Shown: positions 26,278 to 35,424 of the stretch, one piece after another
Layout of the letters: every line of letters begins with the position of its first letter
Numbering within the stretch: position 1 is the first letter of the stretch
Source: Pseudoalteromonas haloplanktis ATCC 14393
GTDB lineage: Bacteria > Pseudomonadota > Gammaproteobacteria > Enterobacterales > Alteromonadaceae
Assembly (NCBI RefSeq): GCF_000238355.1
Contig: NZ_AHCA01000015.1
Coordinates: 1-64,000, forward strand
Direction: 5' to 3'
DNA length: 64,000 nucleotides
Notes under the pieces: model-generated
Databases searched by the model: none
Seen by the model: the letters and a program-made list of their open reading frames with translations, nothing else
What the model was told of the DNA's origin: nothing
Translations under genes and position numbers: made by a program

Positions 26278-27108
26278 ATGAAGAAGTTAATTGGGTTTTT
26301 ATCACTATTTAGTGTATCTGTTTGGGCTAATGAAGGAGGGGTTCCTACTTTTTTTAATTCAGAATCAAATAAAGAATACATTGCGCTAATAGACCACCTT
26401 GTTGCAGTGTTACCAAAGAACGGTAATCCTGAGTTTTTAAGTGTGTTAGCGTCCCCTTATGGTTTGTTAGATGTGCAAGCGACTAAGTTTAGCGATGACT
26501 TAGATAAAAACAGTTTTGCTAATTTTAATATGGGTGTTATGGGCTCTGCGATTTTTGATACTGAGCAAAAATATGTGAAGGATTTGCCAAACCGCTTTTT
26601 ATGCCATCAAAGCAGCTGCAGAAAGCCGAGGCTACAACTTGCAAAAGAACTGACTTCTCATATAAATACCATAGAAGCATTTTTCACTGAAAACCCAACG
26701 ATAAATTTAGTCAGCATTTTAGATCAGTACGTATACCGTATAAATAATGCCTTTTATACGCCAGACAGTGTAATTGATTATACGCCTTCTGCTGAAGCTG
26801 GTTTTGTACCATCAGCCGAATTTAAACAGTATGTTAGTGCAATTGAACGTTCCCCTTATTATAAAATCGAAGAGCAGACTTTAGCTATTCGACAGCTTAT
26901 GCACAAAATGGGCATCAAGGTAATCCAGCAAGTAAGTGCTTCACAACTGCGTATCATTGTGATGGGGATAAGTAATAATCAGTGGGGGATAGTATATAGC
27001 CCTGATAATAGTTACATTCCTGTGCTTGGTGAGCGAAATTTGCAAGGGTTTGCATTTGATGATGTTGAAAAGTTGGCTGAAAACATATTTTATTATCAAA
27101 CCAATTAA
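26278..27108 (+). CDS. Exported protein of unknown function
   Basis: A 276-aa protein with a clear signal peptide (KKLIGFLSLFSVSVWA, cleavage before NEGG). The mature part has two nearby cysteines (CHQSSC) that could form a disulphide, and no repeats or membrane helix. I do not recognise the family. AAGGA lies 8 bp before the ATG. It is downstream of miaE by 48 bp and convergent with lpxH, with only 4 bp between the stops. Confidence 0.75.
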   Translation: MKKLIGFLSLFSVSVWANEGGVPTFFNSESNKEYIALIDHLVAVLPKNGNPEFLSVLASPYGLLDVQATKFSDDLDKNSFANFNMGVMGSAIFDTEQKYVKDLPNRFLCHQSSCRKPRLQLAKELTSHINTIEAFFTENPTINLVSILDQYVYRINNAFYTPDSVIDYTPSAEAGFVPSAEFKQYVSAIERSPYYKIEEQTLAIRQLMHKMGIKVIQQVSASQLRIIVMGISNNQWGIVYSPDNSYIPVLGERNLQGFAFDDVEKLAENIFYYQTN

Positions 27109-27112
27109 TATT

Positions 27113-27856
27113 CTATTTGTTCGCTACAAATGGCTCGCTAATTAGGGTTTGCTGTTTTTCAGTTACCACCAAGTAGGAGCCTTGGCTATACCAGTCACCT
27201 AAAACAGTGCGCGTCAGTTGCGTACCAGCTATATTGTAATGATGCACATCAGGGCGGTGGGTATGTCCGTGGATCATATTAGTGACTTGGTGTTTAGCAA
27301 AAACGTCAAGTACTGCGTCTTCTGTTACATCAAGAATTTCTAACGCTTTACCTGCTTGGTTTTGTTTTGATTTTTCGCGTGCTTTTTTGGCAACACCACG
27401 GCGATACCACAGAGGCAGTGCCAGCATTAAACGCGGCCACCACCAACCACGGCCTTTTTTGCGAAATTTTTGATACTCAATATCTTGAGTACACATTTCA
27501 TCGCCATGTAAAATAACAGTTGGCGTACCGTATAAATCGATGACAGTTTGTTCGTTGAGTAAGGTCATGCCAGCTTTTTTCGCGTAGCCATTTCGCATGA
27601 TAAAGTCACGGTTGCCATGAATAAAAAATACTGGGGTACCGTTGTCACTCACTTGCCTAAGTCGAGCTGCTACTTGAGTTGATAGAGGCGTAACATAATC
27701 ATCGCCTACCCATACCTCAAAGAAGTCACCTAAAATATATAATGCATCTACATCTTGATTTACGATGTGGTTATCTAAGAATTGGTAAAAAGCAGCGCTT
27801 ATATCAGGGCGGCTCTCAGTTAAATGTAGATCGGCAATAAAGTAAGTTTGGCGCAT
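27113..27856 (-). CDS. lpxH: UDP-2,3-diacylglucosamine diphosphatase
   Basis: Cleaves UDP-2,3-diacylglucosamine to lipid X in lipid A synthesis, at the inner face of the membrane. It is 247 aa with the calcineurin-like metal motifs in order: ADLHL, GDFFEVWVGDD, GNRDF, HGDEMC and HGHTHRP. It is downstream of ppiB on the same strand, as in E. coli, but a hairpin terminator lies between them. Confidence 0.96.
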   Translation of the reverse strand: MRQTYFIADLHLTESRPDISAAFYQFLDNHIVNQDVDALYILGDFFEVWVGDDYVTPLSTQVAARLRQVSDNGTPVFFIHGNRDFIMRNGYAKKAGMTLLNEQTVIDLYGTPTVILHGDEMCTQDIEYQKFRKKGRGWWWPRLMLALPLWYRRGVAKKAREKSKQNQAGKALEILDVTEDAVLDVFAKHQVTNMIHGHTHRPDVHHYNIAGTQLTRTVLGDWYSQGSYLVVTEKQQTLISEPFVANK

Positions 27857-27886
27857 TGTGACTCGGTCATGTTAACGAAAAATAAA

Positions 27887-27909
27887 AAGCGGATAAAATA
27901 TCCGCTTTA
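27887..27909 (-). terminator. Hairpin terminator between ppiB and lpxH
   Basis: A perfect 10-bp stem (AAAGCGGATA / TATCCGCTTT) with a 3-nt loop. On the minus strand it is followed by TTATTTTT. It would end or attenuate ppiB transcripts before lpxH. Confidence 0.75.
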
Positions 27910-27966
27910 TAATATACCCACCAGCCCCAAGTCGCGAGCTTGAGACTAAGTGAGCACAAAGCTAAC

Positions 27967-28458
27967 TTAGTCTACAGTTACGCTTTTGATGATAACGTCA
28001 TCAAGCGGTACATCTTGATGAAAGCCTGAGCTGCCAGTAGCAACGGCTTTGATTTTTTCAACTACGTCCATGCCTTCTACTACTTCTGCAAATACGCAAT
28101 AACCCCAGCCTTGTGATGTTTCACTGCTAAAGTTTAAGAAATCATTGTCGTTCACGTTAATGAAAAACTGGGCCGTTGCTGAATGTGGATCTGGCGTACG
28201 TGCCATTGCTAATGTGCCTTTTTTGTTCGAAAGGCCATTATTTGCTTCGTTTTGAATAGGATCATGCACTTCTTTTTGAATCATGCCAGGTTCAAAACCA
28301 CCACCTTGAACCATAAAACCATCGATTACACGGTGAAAGATAGTACCGTCATAAAAGCCAGCATTAGCATACTGTAAAAAATTTTTAACCGTGTTTGGTG
28401 CTTCTGTTTTGTGCATGTTAATGGTGATATCACCAAAATTTGTGTGTAGAACAACCAT
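27967..28458 (-). CDS. ppiB: Peptidyl-prolyl cis-trans isomerase, cyclophilin type (cytoplasmic)
   Basis: Proline isomerase of 163 aa without a signal peptide, so cytoplasmic. Cyclophilin motifs are present: FHRVIDGFMVQGGG (with the catalytic-site Arg), the ARTPDPHSATAQFFIN segment and the conserved VFAEVVEGMDVV. It is divergent from cysS across 150 bp, a conserved arrangement. Confidence 0.96.
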   Translation of the reverse strand: MVVLHTNFGDITINMHKTEAPNTVKNFLQYANAGFYDGTIFHRVIDGFMVQGGGFEPGMIQKEVHDPIQNEANNGLSNKKGTLAMARTPDPHSATAQFFINVNDNDFLNFSSETSQGWGYCVFAEVVEGMDVVEKIKAVATGSSGFHQDVPLDDVIIKSVTVD

Positions 28459-28608
28459 GAGGTTTCCTATTAGCTGATTTAATTAACGCTATTTTATCTT
28501 AGTTAGCTAAGATTAACAAAGTGCTTATTGATTTGATAAAGCGCTAGAGCAGGGGCTTTGCAAGTGGTAACATAGCCAACCAAGTAAACAGTCAAGGATT
28601 AAAAATAA

Positions 28609-29988
28609 ATGGTAAATATTTACAACACACTCACGCGTCAAAAAGAGCAATTTAAACCTATGGTCGAAGGCAAAATCGACATGTATGTGTGTGGTATCAC
28701 CATTTATGATTACTGTCACATTGGGCATGCTCGTACCTTTGTTGGTTTTGATGTAATAGTGCGCTACCTTCGTCACTTAGGTTACGATTTAAAGTATGTA
28801 CGTAACATCACAGATGTTGATGACAAAATTATTAAGCGTGCCAATGACAATGGCGAAGCGATTAATGATTTAACCGTACGCATGACCAAAGCTATGCATG
28901 AAGACTTTGATAGTTTAAATATGCTACGCCCCGATGTTGAACCAACAGTAACAGGGCACATGGATGAAATTATTGAGATGGTTGAGCGCTTGATTACAAA
29001 AGGCCATGCCTATGTTGCAACCGACGGTGACGTGCTTTTCGATGTGTCTACCTTTGAGCAATACGGTGCATTATCGCAACAAGACTTAACTATGTTACAA
29101 GCTGGCTCGCGGGTAGAAGTTGCCCAAGATAAAGACGATCCACTTGATTTTGTATTGTGGAAAAAAGCAAAGCCAGGTGAACCATCATGGTCATCACCTT
29201 GGGGTGAGGGTCGCCCTGGTTGGCACATTGAATGTTCAGCAATGAGCTCTAAGCATTTAGGCGAGCATTTTGATATTCACGGTGGTGGTTCGGATTTACA
29301 GTTCCCGCATCATGAAAACGAAATTGCGCAATCGTGCTGTGCAAATAACGGGAAATACGTAAACACGTGGATCCACACCGGCATGGTGCAAGTAAATAAA
29401 GAAAAGATGTCTAAATCATTAGACAACTTTTTTACCGTTCGTGATGTGCTTAACGAGTATGACGCTGAATCAGTCCGTTATTTCTTGATTTCAGGTCATT
29501 ACCGTAGCCAGCTAAATTACTCGCAAGAGAATCTAGACCAAGCTCGCTCTTCACTTGAACGTATTTATACTGCGTTGCGTAATGTTGAGCCAATTGCGTG
29601 TGAGCTTAAAAGTAACGAGTATGTCGCTAAATTTAGAAAAGCCATGAATGATGACTTTAATACTCCAGAAGCGCTGCCAGTTTTATTTGAACTTGCTAAA
29701 GAGCTTAACCGTGTTAAAGACTCAGATGCTGAGCAAGCAGGAAAATTGGCGTATACCTTACGCAGTATTGGTGAAGTACTGGGCGTTGCACAGCAAGCTC
29801 CTGAAATGTTTTTACAAGGTGGTCAAGCGGATGACGAAGTCGCTGAAATTGAAGCGCTTATAGTTAAGCGTAACGATGCCCGTGCAAATAAAGATTGGGC
29901 CGCAGCTGATGAAGCACGCGATGCACTTAACGCATTAGGCGTCGTACTTGAAGATTCAGCAGGTAAAACGACGTGGCGTAAAGCGTAA
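28609..29988 (+). CDS. cysS: Cysteine--tRNA ligase
   Basis: Class I aminoacyl-tRNA synthetase of 459 aa. It has the HIGH-type motif HIGHART, the KMSKS loop (KEKMSKSLDNF), and the zinc-binding ligands of cysteine discrimination: Cys in MYVCGITIYD, Cys in WHIECSAMSS, and His/Glu in FPHHENEIAQS. The N terminus MVNIYNTLTRQK matches E. coli. A strong terminator follows. Confidence 0.98.
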   Translation: MVNIYNTLTRQKEQFKPMVEGKIDMYVCGITIYDYCHIGHARTFVGFDVIVRYLRHLGYDLKYVRNITDVDDKIIKRANDNGEAINDLTVRMTKAMHEDFDSLNMLRPDVEPTVTGHMDEIIEMVERLITKGHAYVATDGDVLFDVSTFEQYGALSQQDLTMLQAGSRVEVAQDKDDPLDFVLWKKAKPGEPSWSSPWGEGRPGWHIECSAMSSKHLGEHFDIHGGGSDLQFPHHENEIAQSCCANNGKYVNTWIHTGMVQVNKEKMSKSLDNFFTVRDVLNEYDAESVRYFLISGHYRSQLNYSQENLDQARSSLERIYTALRNVEPIACELKSNEYVAKFRKAMNDDFNTPEALPVLFELAKELNRVKDSDAEQAGKLAYTLRSIGEVLGVAQQAPEMFLQGGQADDEVAEIEALIVKRNDARANKDWAAADEARDALNALGVVLEDSAGKTTWRKA

Positions 29989-30007
29989 GTTAACTTTATT
30001 TCTCGTT

Positions 30008-30037
30008 TAAAAGGTTGCCTCATTGGCAACCTTTTTT
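30008..30037 (+). terminator. Rho-independent terminator after cysS
   Basis: Eleven-bp stem AAAAGGTTGCC / GGCAACCTTTT with a 5-nt loop and a T-run, about 20 bp past the cysS stop. Confidence 0.95.
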
Positions 30038-30107
30038 GTTTTCTATATTGACCTCAACTGACGTTGAGGTTTTACCTTAACATTTCTTCAATATAACAAG
30101 GAATGAA

Positions 30108-30995
30108 ATGAATATTCTTCTCGCTATGATCCCAGCATTTCTTTGGGGTACCACGTATGCTGTGACTAAGTATGCAACACCTGATTGGCCGCCAATTTTA
30201 CTGGGTGCAATACGAGCATTGCCAGCGGGGTTATTATTGTTGCTTATCAAACCAACTTGGCCACAGTTAAGACAGTGGCGAGGCTTAATTGTATTAGCAT
30301 TCGTTAATATCGCTTTATTCTTTAGTTTTATCTTTGTGATGGCGATCAACTTGCCTGCTGCAATTGCAGGCGTGGGCATGGTTTCCGTGCCTGTTGTGGC
30401 CTTATTGTATGCATGGCTGTTTAAAGGACAGCGGCCTGCATTATTACAGTCGGTGTGTGCGTTAACATTAGTTTATTTGGCGTGGCGACTATTCGATCCG
30501 CAACACGTTACACTTAACATGTTAGGTATTGTTGCTCTGATAGGCGCATTATTGACAATAGTGATTGGGAGTACTTTGGTACAAAAGATCACGACACATA
30601 TTCATTGGTGGACAGTACTGACGTGGCAGCTCATTCTAGGTGGCGCCGTGCTGGCAATCGCAGCGTTAGTGCAAGCATTGTATATTGAACCACAGGCCTA
30701 TCAAGTGCTTGCTCAAGTGTTTACCCCCAGCCAGTGGTTTGTGCTTTTTTGGTTAGTAGTGCCGAATACCGCGCTTGCTTATACATTATATGTTTGGCTG
30801 CTTGGGCGAATGACTGTGGTTGAGTTTACTTTTGGTACTATTGCAAACCCAATCGCGGGGATTATCTGCGCTGTCGTTTTATTAAATGAACAATATCAAG
30901 CATGGCAATATATGCTGATGGCATTAATGATTTTCTTCTCTGTGTTACCCCAGTTATTAAAGTTAGTAGGGCGCAGGCGTAAAATCGCGCGATGA
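30108..30995 (+). CDS. DMT-superfamily permease (EamA domains)
   Basis: A 295-aa inner-membrane protein with about ten hydrophobic helices arranged as two EamA halves; the first begins MIPAFLWGTTYAVTKYATP, a hallmark of the drug/metabolite transporter family. The C-terminal end is basic (KLVGRRRKIAR), placing it in the cytoplasm. The substrate cannot be told. AAGGA lies 6 bp before the ATG. Convergent with folD. Confidence 0.88.
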   Translation: MNILLAMIPAFLWGTTYAVTKYATPDWPPILLGAIRALPAGLLLLLIKPTWPQLRQWRGLIVLAFVNIALFFSFIFVMAINLPAAIAGVGMVSVPVVALLYAWLFKGQRPALLQSVCALTLVYLAWRLFDPQHVTLNMLGIVALIGALLTIVIGSTLVQKITTHIHWWTVLTWQLILGGAVLAIAALVQALYIEPQAYQVLAQVFTPSQWFVLFWLVVPNTALAYTLYVWLLGRMTVVEFTFGTIANPIAGIICAVVLLNEQYQAWQYMLMALMIFFSVLPQLLKLVGRRRKIAR

Positions 30996-30997
30996 AT

Positions 30998-31027
30998 AAA
31001 AAAGGGTTGCTAAATAGCAACCCTTTT
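30998..31027. terminator. Bidirectional terminator between the DMT permease gene and folD
   Basis: AAAGGGTTGCT and AGCAACCCTTT arms with a short AAAT loop, flanked by A and T runs, between two convergent genes. Confidence 0.88.
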
Positions 31028-31058
31028 CTATCTTGGTGCGCCAAGCGTCGCGAGTTTA

Positions 31059-31913
31059 TCAACTATGGTATTTTTCGCATGCTTCTAGTGTATTTTCAAT
31101 TAAGCTTGCTACTGTCATAGGACCTACACCACCTGGTACAGGGGTAATAAAGTGTGCTTTTTGCTCAGCGATATCATATTCAACGTCACCTACCAATTTA
31201 CCAGTATCTAAACGATTGATACCTACATCGATCACGATCGCGCCATCTTTCACCCAGTCGCCAGGGATAAATTCAGGCTTACCCACAGCAACAACAAGTA
31301 AATCAGCACGGCGAACATGCGTTTCTAAATCTTGGGTAAATTTATGACAAACAGTGGTAGTGCAACCAGCGAGTAATAATTCAAGTGCCATTGGACGGCC
31401 AACAATATTAGACGCACCCACTACAACGGCATGCATGCCTTTATATTTAACACCGGTTGAATTAAGAAGAGTGATAATCCCTTTTGGTGTACATGGACGA
31501 AGGGCAGGCATACGTTGTGCTAATCGACCAATATTATAGGGATGAAAACCGTCTACATCTTTTAGCGGGGTTATGCGCTCAAGAATTTTTTCAGCATCAA
31601 GGCCTTCAGGTAATGGCAGTTGCACTAAAATACCATCGACTTGTGCATCGTTATTGAGCTCATCAATCAAATCTAATAATGCTTGCTCGTTTGTATCAGC
31701 TGGTAAATCAAAAGATTTTGATACAAATCCAACTTCTTCACAGGCTTTACGCTTAGAGCCTACGTAAACTTGGCTTGCTGGATCTTGCCCAACAAGTACA
31801 ACGGCAAGTCCAGGTGCGCGAAGACCATTTGCGACACGTTCTGTTACTCTTTGTGCTACTGCACTGCGTACTTGTTTAGCTATTGCCTTACCATCAATGA
31901 TGTTTGCCGTCAT
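31059..31913 (-). CDS. folD: Methylenetetrahydrofolate dehydrogenase / cyclohydrolase
   Basis: Interconverts 5,10-methylene-THF and 10-formyl-THF. It is 284 aa with the FolD motifs: the YVGSKRKACEEVG segment carrying the catalytic Lys, QLPLPEGLD, DVDGFHPYNIGRL, VVGASNIVGRPMA and the C-terminal TPVPGGVGPMTVASL. The N terminus MTANIIDGKAIAKQVR fits E. coli FolD. Its promoter must lie in the 370-bp gap shared with the tRNA operon. Confidence 0.97.
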   Translation of the reverse strand: MTANIIDGKAIAKQVRSAVAQRVTERVANGLRAPGLAVVLVGQDPASQVYVGSKRKACEEVGFVSKSFDLPADTNEQALLDLIDELNNDAQVDGILVQLPLPEGLDAEKILERITPLKDVDGFHPYNIGRLAQRMPALRPCTPKGIITLLNSTGVKYKGMHAVVVGASNIVGRPMALELLLAGCTTTVCHKFTQDLETHVRRADLLVVAVGKPEFIPGDWVKDGAIVIDVGINRLDTGKLVGDVEYDIAEQKAHFITPVPGGVGPMTVASLIENTLEACEKYHS

Positions 31914-32212
31914 GGGTGACCTTTAATTGGGGTTAGTTAACTTATATAACGATACTTTAATAAAAACGAGTGCATACAAAATAGGGGTAATAATGCTAAG
32001 TAGAAAACATACTCTCTACTGCTCGCTTTCAATATGTATTACTATTTTCGCAGAAAAGCGTTAAGGCGCCAAGTTGCTTTTCTGATATTAAGTTGCTTTT
32101 CTAATATAAACAGTCGAATAATATCAAAGAGTCGAAATTTTAGCTTAGTTTTGCAATATTTAACCATTGTGAACTAAAAATGACCGATTGATTTATTTTC
32201 TTAAAAAAAGGT
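31914..32212. other. Intergenic region between folD and the tRNA operon, with repeats
   Basis: No gene seen. Two adjacent 19-bp units beginning AAGTTGCTTTTCT lie at 32071-32089 and 32090-32108. The first also pairs with CAGAAAAGC at 32051-32059, forming a 9-bp stem around a 16-nt loop. The region must hold the folD promoter on the minus strand, but I could not pick one convincingly. Confidence 0.45.
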
Positions 32213-32241
32213 TTGACCTGACTCAGTCAAATCACTATTAT
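32213..32241 (+). promoter_or_regulatory. Sigma-70 promoter of the tRNA operon
   Basis: TTGACC (32213-32218), a 17-bp spacer and TATTAT (32236-32241), followed by the GC-rich discriminator GCACCCCG. This is typical of stringently controlled stable-RNA promoters. The first tRNA starts about 45 bp downstream of the -10 box. Confidence 0.85.
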
Positions 32242-32285
32242 GCACCCCGTTGTCAACGAGGTCACTCGCAGATAATAGTAAGCAT

Positions 32286-32362
32286 CGGCGATTAGCGCAG
32301 TTTGGTAGCGCACTTGGTTTGGGTCCAAGGGGTCGCAGGTTCAAATCCTGCATCGCCGACCA
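32286..32362 (+). tRNA. tRNA-Pro(TGG), copy 1
   Basis: A 77-nt cloverleaf with CCA encoded. Acceptor arms CGGCGAT / ATCGCCG, anticodon stem CTTGG / CCAAG and loop TTTGGGT give anticodon TGG. The T-arm contains GGTTCAAATCC. First gene of the operon and identical to copies 2 and 3. Confidence 0.98.
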
Positions 32363-32422
32363 CTTTCATTTATAATTTTTTTATAATCGATTGGCTTATT
32401 GGTAAACTATGAAGTTTTCGAT

Positions 32423-32499
<77 letters not shown>

Positions 32500-32522
32500 T
32501 TTTGAAAACATGTAAATATAGC

Positions 32523-32599
32523 GGTGGTTGTAGCTCAGTTGGTAGAGCCCCGGATTGTGATTCCGGTTGTCGTGGGTTCGAGCCCCATCAGTCACCCCA
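32523..32599 (+). tRNA. tRNA-His(GTG)
   Basis: Cloverleaf including the His-specific extra G at position -1 (32523), which pairs with C73. Anticodon loop TTGTGAT gives GTG; CCA is encoded. The body closely resembles E. coli hisR. Third gene of the operon. Confidence 0.97.
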
Positions 32600-32616
32600 T
32601 TTACAAAAAAGAATAT

Positions 32617-32693
32617 CGGCGATTAGCGCAGTTTGGTAGCGCACTTGGTTTGGGTCCAAGGGGTCGCAGGTTCAAATCCTGCATCGCCGACCA
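32617..32693 (+). tRNA. tRNA-Pro(TGG), copy 2
   Basis: Identical over all 77 nt to copy 1, anticodon TGG, CCA encoded. Its flanks (AATAT before, CCACTTTCTCAA across the end) are shared with copy 3, which points to a local duplication. Confidence 0.98.
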
Positions 32694-32763
32694 CTTTCTC
32701 AAAGTGGTCTTAAACTCACCGTTTAAGTGTTCAAATAGAAAACGAAGTTTCATACTTCAATAT

Positions 32764-32840
32764 CGGCGATTAGCGCAGTTTGGTAGCGCACTTGGTTTGG
32801 GTCCAAGGGGTCGCAGGTTCAAATCCTGCATCGCCGACCA
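32764..32840 (+). tRNA. tRNA-Pro(TGG), copy 3
   Basis: Third identical 77-nt copy, anticodon TGG, CCA encoded. Last gene of the operon. No classical terminator follows; a short AT-rich tandem repeat begins 10 bp downstream. Confidence 0.98.
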
Positions 32841-32850
32841 CTTTCTCAAC

Positions 32851-32894
32851 ATCTAATATCTAAAAAATCTAATATCTAAAAAATCTAAAATCTA
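32851..32894 (+). repeat. AT-rich 16-bp tandem repeat downstream of the tRNA operon
   Basis: Two full copies of ATCTAATATCTAAAAA (32851-32866, 32867-32882) plus a partial third. It lies where the tRNA precursor should end and may be a processing or termination zone. Confidence 0.7.
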
Positions 32895-33203
32895 TTTATT
32901 AACTCAAAGCGACAATTATTGTTTTCCTGATAGCTTCGGGCGCCTACTTTTCATCCAGTCAACTGCTATAATCCGTGATCTAACCAAATAATTGCCCCCT
33001 AGACTCGACTATCATAAATATTAGGTTATAATGCCGCGTCTATTGTTTAACATAGTGCCCGAAGGGCAGAGCAGCATTGGTATCGTATAGTGAAGATGGA
33101 GTTTAAATGTCCTTTAAGTGACTTTTAACGTATCAAGCGCATAGTGATCACCGTGTTTGTAAGGAAGGCGAACAGTCGCCAAAATTGAAGATTGAGGTAT
33201 ATC
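32895..33203 (+). promoter_or_regulatory. Promoter and leader region of tig
   Basis: No gene seen in this gap. TCGACT (33005-33010), a 16-bp spacer and TATAAT (33027-33032) form a plausible sigma-70 promoter for trigger factor. A small TGCCC-GAA-GGGCA hairpin (33056-33068) is in the resulting leader. The leader would be about 165 nt. Confidence 0.6.
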
Positions 33204-34508
33204 ATGCAAGTTTCTGTTGAGACGACTCAAGGCCTTGAGCGCCGTCTGACTATCACCGTTCCTGCAGAGAACGTTGAGACCGAAGTAAAAAAACGCTTAC
33301 AACAACTGTCTAAAACCCAGCGTATTGATGGTTTCCGTCCTGGTAAAGTACCAACGTCTGTGATCAACAAGCGTTATGGTGGTGCAGTTCGTCAAGAAGT
33401 TGCTGGTGAATTAATGCAGCGTAACTTCTACGAAGCGATCGTAGCTGAAAAAATTAACCCAGCTGGTGCGCCTACATTTGCTCCTAAAGCACTTGAAGCA
33501 GGTAAAGATTTAGAGTTCGCTGCAACATTTGAAGTGTACCCTGAAGTAGAAGTTCAAGGTTTAGATAAAATTGCAGTAGAAAAGCCAGTAGTAGCAGTAA
33601 CTGACGAAGACTTAGCTAACATGCTAGAAACACTTCGTAAGCAACACGCTTCATGGGCTGAAGTTGATGCAGCTGCTGGCGAGAAAGACCGTGTAACGGT
33701 TGATTTCGTAGGTACTATCGACGGTGAAGTATTTGAAGGCGGTAAAGCTGAAGATTTCCCATTAGAACTTGGTCAAGGTCGTATGATCCCAGGTTTTGAA
33801 GATAACATCGTAGGTAAAAAAGCAGGCGAAGAAGTCGTTTCTGACGTGACTTTCCCTGAAGATTACCACGCTGAAAACCTAAAAGGTAAAGCGGCTCAAT
33901 TCACTATCACAGTGAAAAAAGTTGAAGCACAAGAGCTTCCAGAATTAAATGAAGAATTCGCAACTAAATTCGGTGTAACTGAAGGTGGCGTTGACGCACT
34001 TAAAGAAGAAGTTAAAAAGAACATGTCACGTGAACTTGACCAAGCGGTTAAAGCAAACGTAAAAGATCAAGCAATCAAAGGTCTTTTAGCTAACAACGAA
34101 ATCGACGTGCCTAAAGCGCTAGTAGATCAAGAAATTGATGCACTACGTCAACAAGCTGCACAACGTTTTGGTGGCGATGCTAAAAACATGCCTGAGCTTC
34201 CAGCTGAACTGTTCCACGAGCAAGCTGTAACACGCGTTAAAACTGGTCTTTTATTAGGTGAAGTGATCAAAGCGAATGAGCTTAAAGTTGACGATGCAAA
34301 AGTAGACGCATTAATTGCAACAGTGGCTTCTGCATACGAAGATCCAACAGAAGTAGTTGAATACTACAAAGCAAATGATCAACTTATGCAACAAATGCGT
34401 AATGTAGCAATGGAAGAGCAAGCTGTTGAAGCTATTTTAGCTAAAGCAAATGTAACTGACGTTGAAAAAGCATTTGATGACATCATGAATCCACAGCAAG
34501 GCGCTTAA
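33204..34508 (+). CDS. tig: Trigger factor
   Basis: Ribosome-associated chaperone and proline isomerase. It is 434 aa. The N-terminal ribosome-binding tail contains the signature GFRPGKVP; the FKBP-like domain follows (about 150-240, VTVDFVGTIDGEVFEGG), then the helical C-terminal arms. The ATG at 33204 (MQVSVETTQGLERRLT) fits E. coli; the longer frame adds four residues. TTGAGG lies upstream. It heads the tig-clpP-clpX-lon-hupB-ppiD cluster. Confidence 0.97.
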   Translation: MQVSVETTQGLERRLTITVPAENVETEVKKRLQQLSKTQRIDGFRPGKVPTSVINKRYGGAVRQEVAGELMQRNFYEAIVAEKINPAGAPTFAPKALEAGKDLEFAATFEVYPEVEVQGLDKIAVEKPVVAVTDEDLANMLETLRKQHASWAEVDAAAGEKDRVTVDFVGTIDGEVFEGGKAEDFPLELGQGRMIPGFEDNIVGKKAGEEVVSDVTFPEDYHAENLKGKAAQFTITVKKVEAQELPELNEEFATKFGVTEGGVDALKEEVKKNMSRELDQAVKANVKDQAIKGLLANNEIDVPKALVDQEIDALRQQAAQRFGGDAKNMPELPAELFHEQAVTRVKTGLLLGEVIKANELKVDDAKVDALIATVASAYEDPTEVVEYYKANDQLMQQMRNVAMEEQAVEAILAKANVTDVEKAFDDIMNPQQGA

Positions 34509-34540
34509 TAAGTCATTGACTTAAGCCTCTGCTAACGATT

Positions 34541-34588
34541 AAATGGCTCGTGTTACTCTGTATTATGCAGTGTGCCCGAGCCATTTTA
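34541..34588 (+). terminator. Hairpin with long loop after tig
   Basis: Ten-bp arms AAATGGCTCG (34541-34550) and CGAGCCATTT (34577-34586), with a 26-nt loop that may fold further, then TTAG. It is likely a terminator or attenuator between tig and clpP, though the T-run is short. Confidence 0.6.
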
Positions 34589-34674
34589 GTTTGTGGCCTT
34601 CAATTTTGCTAAAAAGATAACTATGCTTCCTTATAAATAAGGATAAGTATAAGCGCATAAGGAATAAAATAAAT

Positions 34675-35292
34675 ATGAACACTGGTATTACAGATCCTCT
34701 CAATGCATTAGTACCTATGGTTGTTGAACAAACAGCGAAAGGCGAGCGCTCGTATGATATTTATTCGAGACTATTAAAAGAGCGAATCATATTCTTAACG
34801 GGTCAAGTTGAAGACAATATGGCCAATCTAATTTTAGCGCAAATGCTATTTTTAGAATCAGAAAACCCAGAGAAAGATATCTTCTTGTATATCAATTCAC
34901 CAGGTGGCTCTGTTACTGCTGGTATGGCAATTTACGACACGATGAATTTCATTAAGCCAGATGTAAGCACGATTTGTGTTGGTCAAGCGGCGAGTATGGG
35001 GGCATTTTTACTCTCTGGTGGCACTAAAGGTAAACGTTATTGCTTGCCTAATTCACGTGTAATGATTCACCAACCTTTAGGTGGTTTCCAAGGTCAAGCA
35101 TCTGACTTTGAAATACATGCTAAAGAAATCCTGTCTATTAAAGATAAGTTAAATCGTTTAATGGCTGAACATACAGGACAACCATTGGATGTGATTTCTC
35201 ACGATACCGACCGTGATAACTTTATGACGGCAAGTCAAGCTGTTGACTATGGTTTAGTGGATGCAGTCTTTACTAGCCGAGCAGGTAAATAA
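34675..35292 (+). CDS. clpP: ATP-dependent Clp protease proteolytic subunit
   Basis: Serine protease of 205 aa that forms a 14-mer with ClpX or ClpA. The catalytic triad is visible: Ser107 in GQAASMGAFLL, His132 in MIHQPLGG and Asp181 in DTDRDNF. AAGGA precedes the ATG. clpX follows 130 bp later. Confidence 0.98.
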   Translation: MNTGITDPLNALVPMVVEQTAKGERSYDIYSRLLKERIIFLTGQVEDNMANLILAQMLFLESENPEKDIFLYINSPGGSVTAGMAIYDTMNFIKPDVSTICVGQAASMGAFLLSGGTKGKRYCLPNSRVMIHQPLGGFQGQASDFEIHAKEILSIKDKLNRLMAEHTGQPLDVISHDTDRDNFMTASQAVDYGLVDAVFTSRAGK

Positions 35293-35424
35293 ACCCTTTG
35301 AGCTGGTGACTATGTCGCCAGCTAAGCCTTTACTATGCGAAAAGCATTTTTTTTTGGTATAGTTAAGCGTATTGAAATAGCTGCTAAGTAGTTTGGCAGC
35401 CAACGTATAAGATGAGGTAGCTGA

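Noticed and set aside
30077..30379. Minus-strand frame of 100 aa over the DMT permease gene
   Set aside because: Lies wholly antisense to a clear membrane-protein gene, with no ribosome site.
32524..32856. Open frame of 110 aa across the tRNA-His and tRNA-Pro genes
   Set aside because: It reads through tRNA genes; the RRLAQFGSALGLGPRGRRFK repeat in it is just translated tRNA-Pro.
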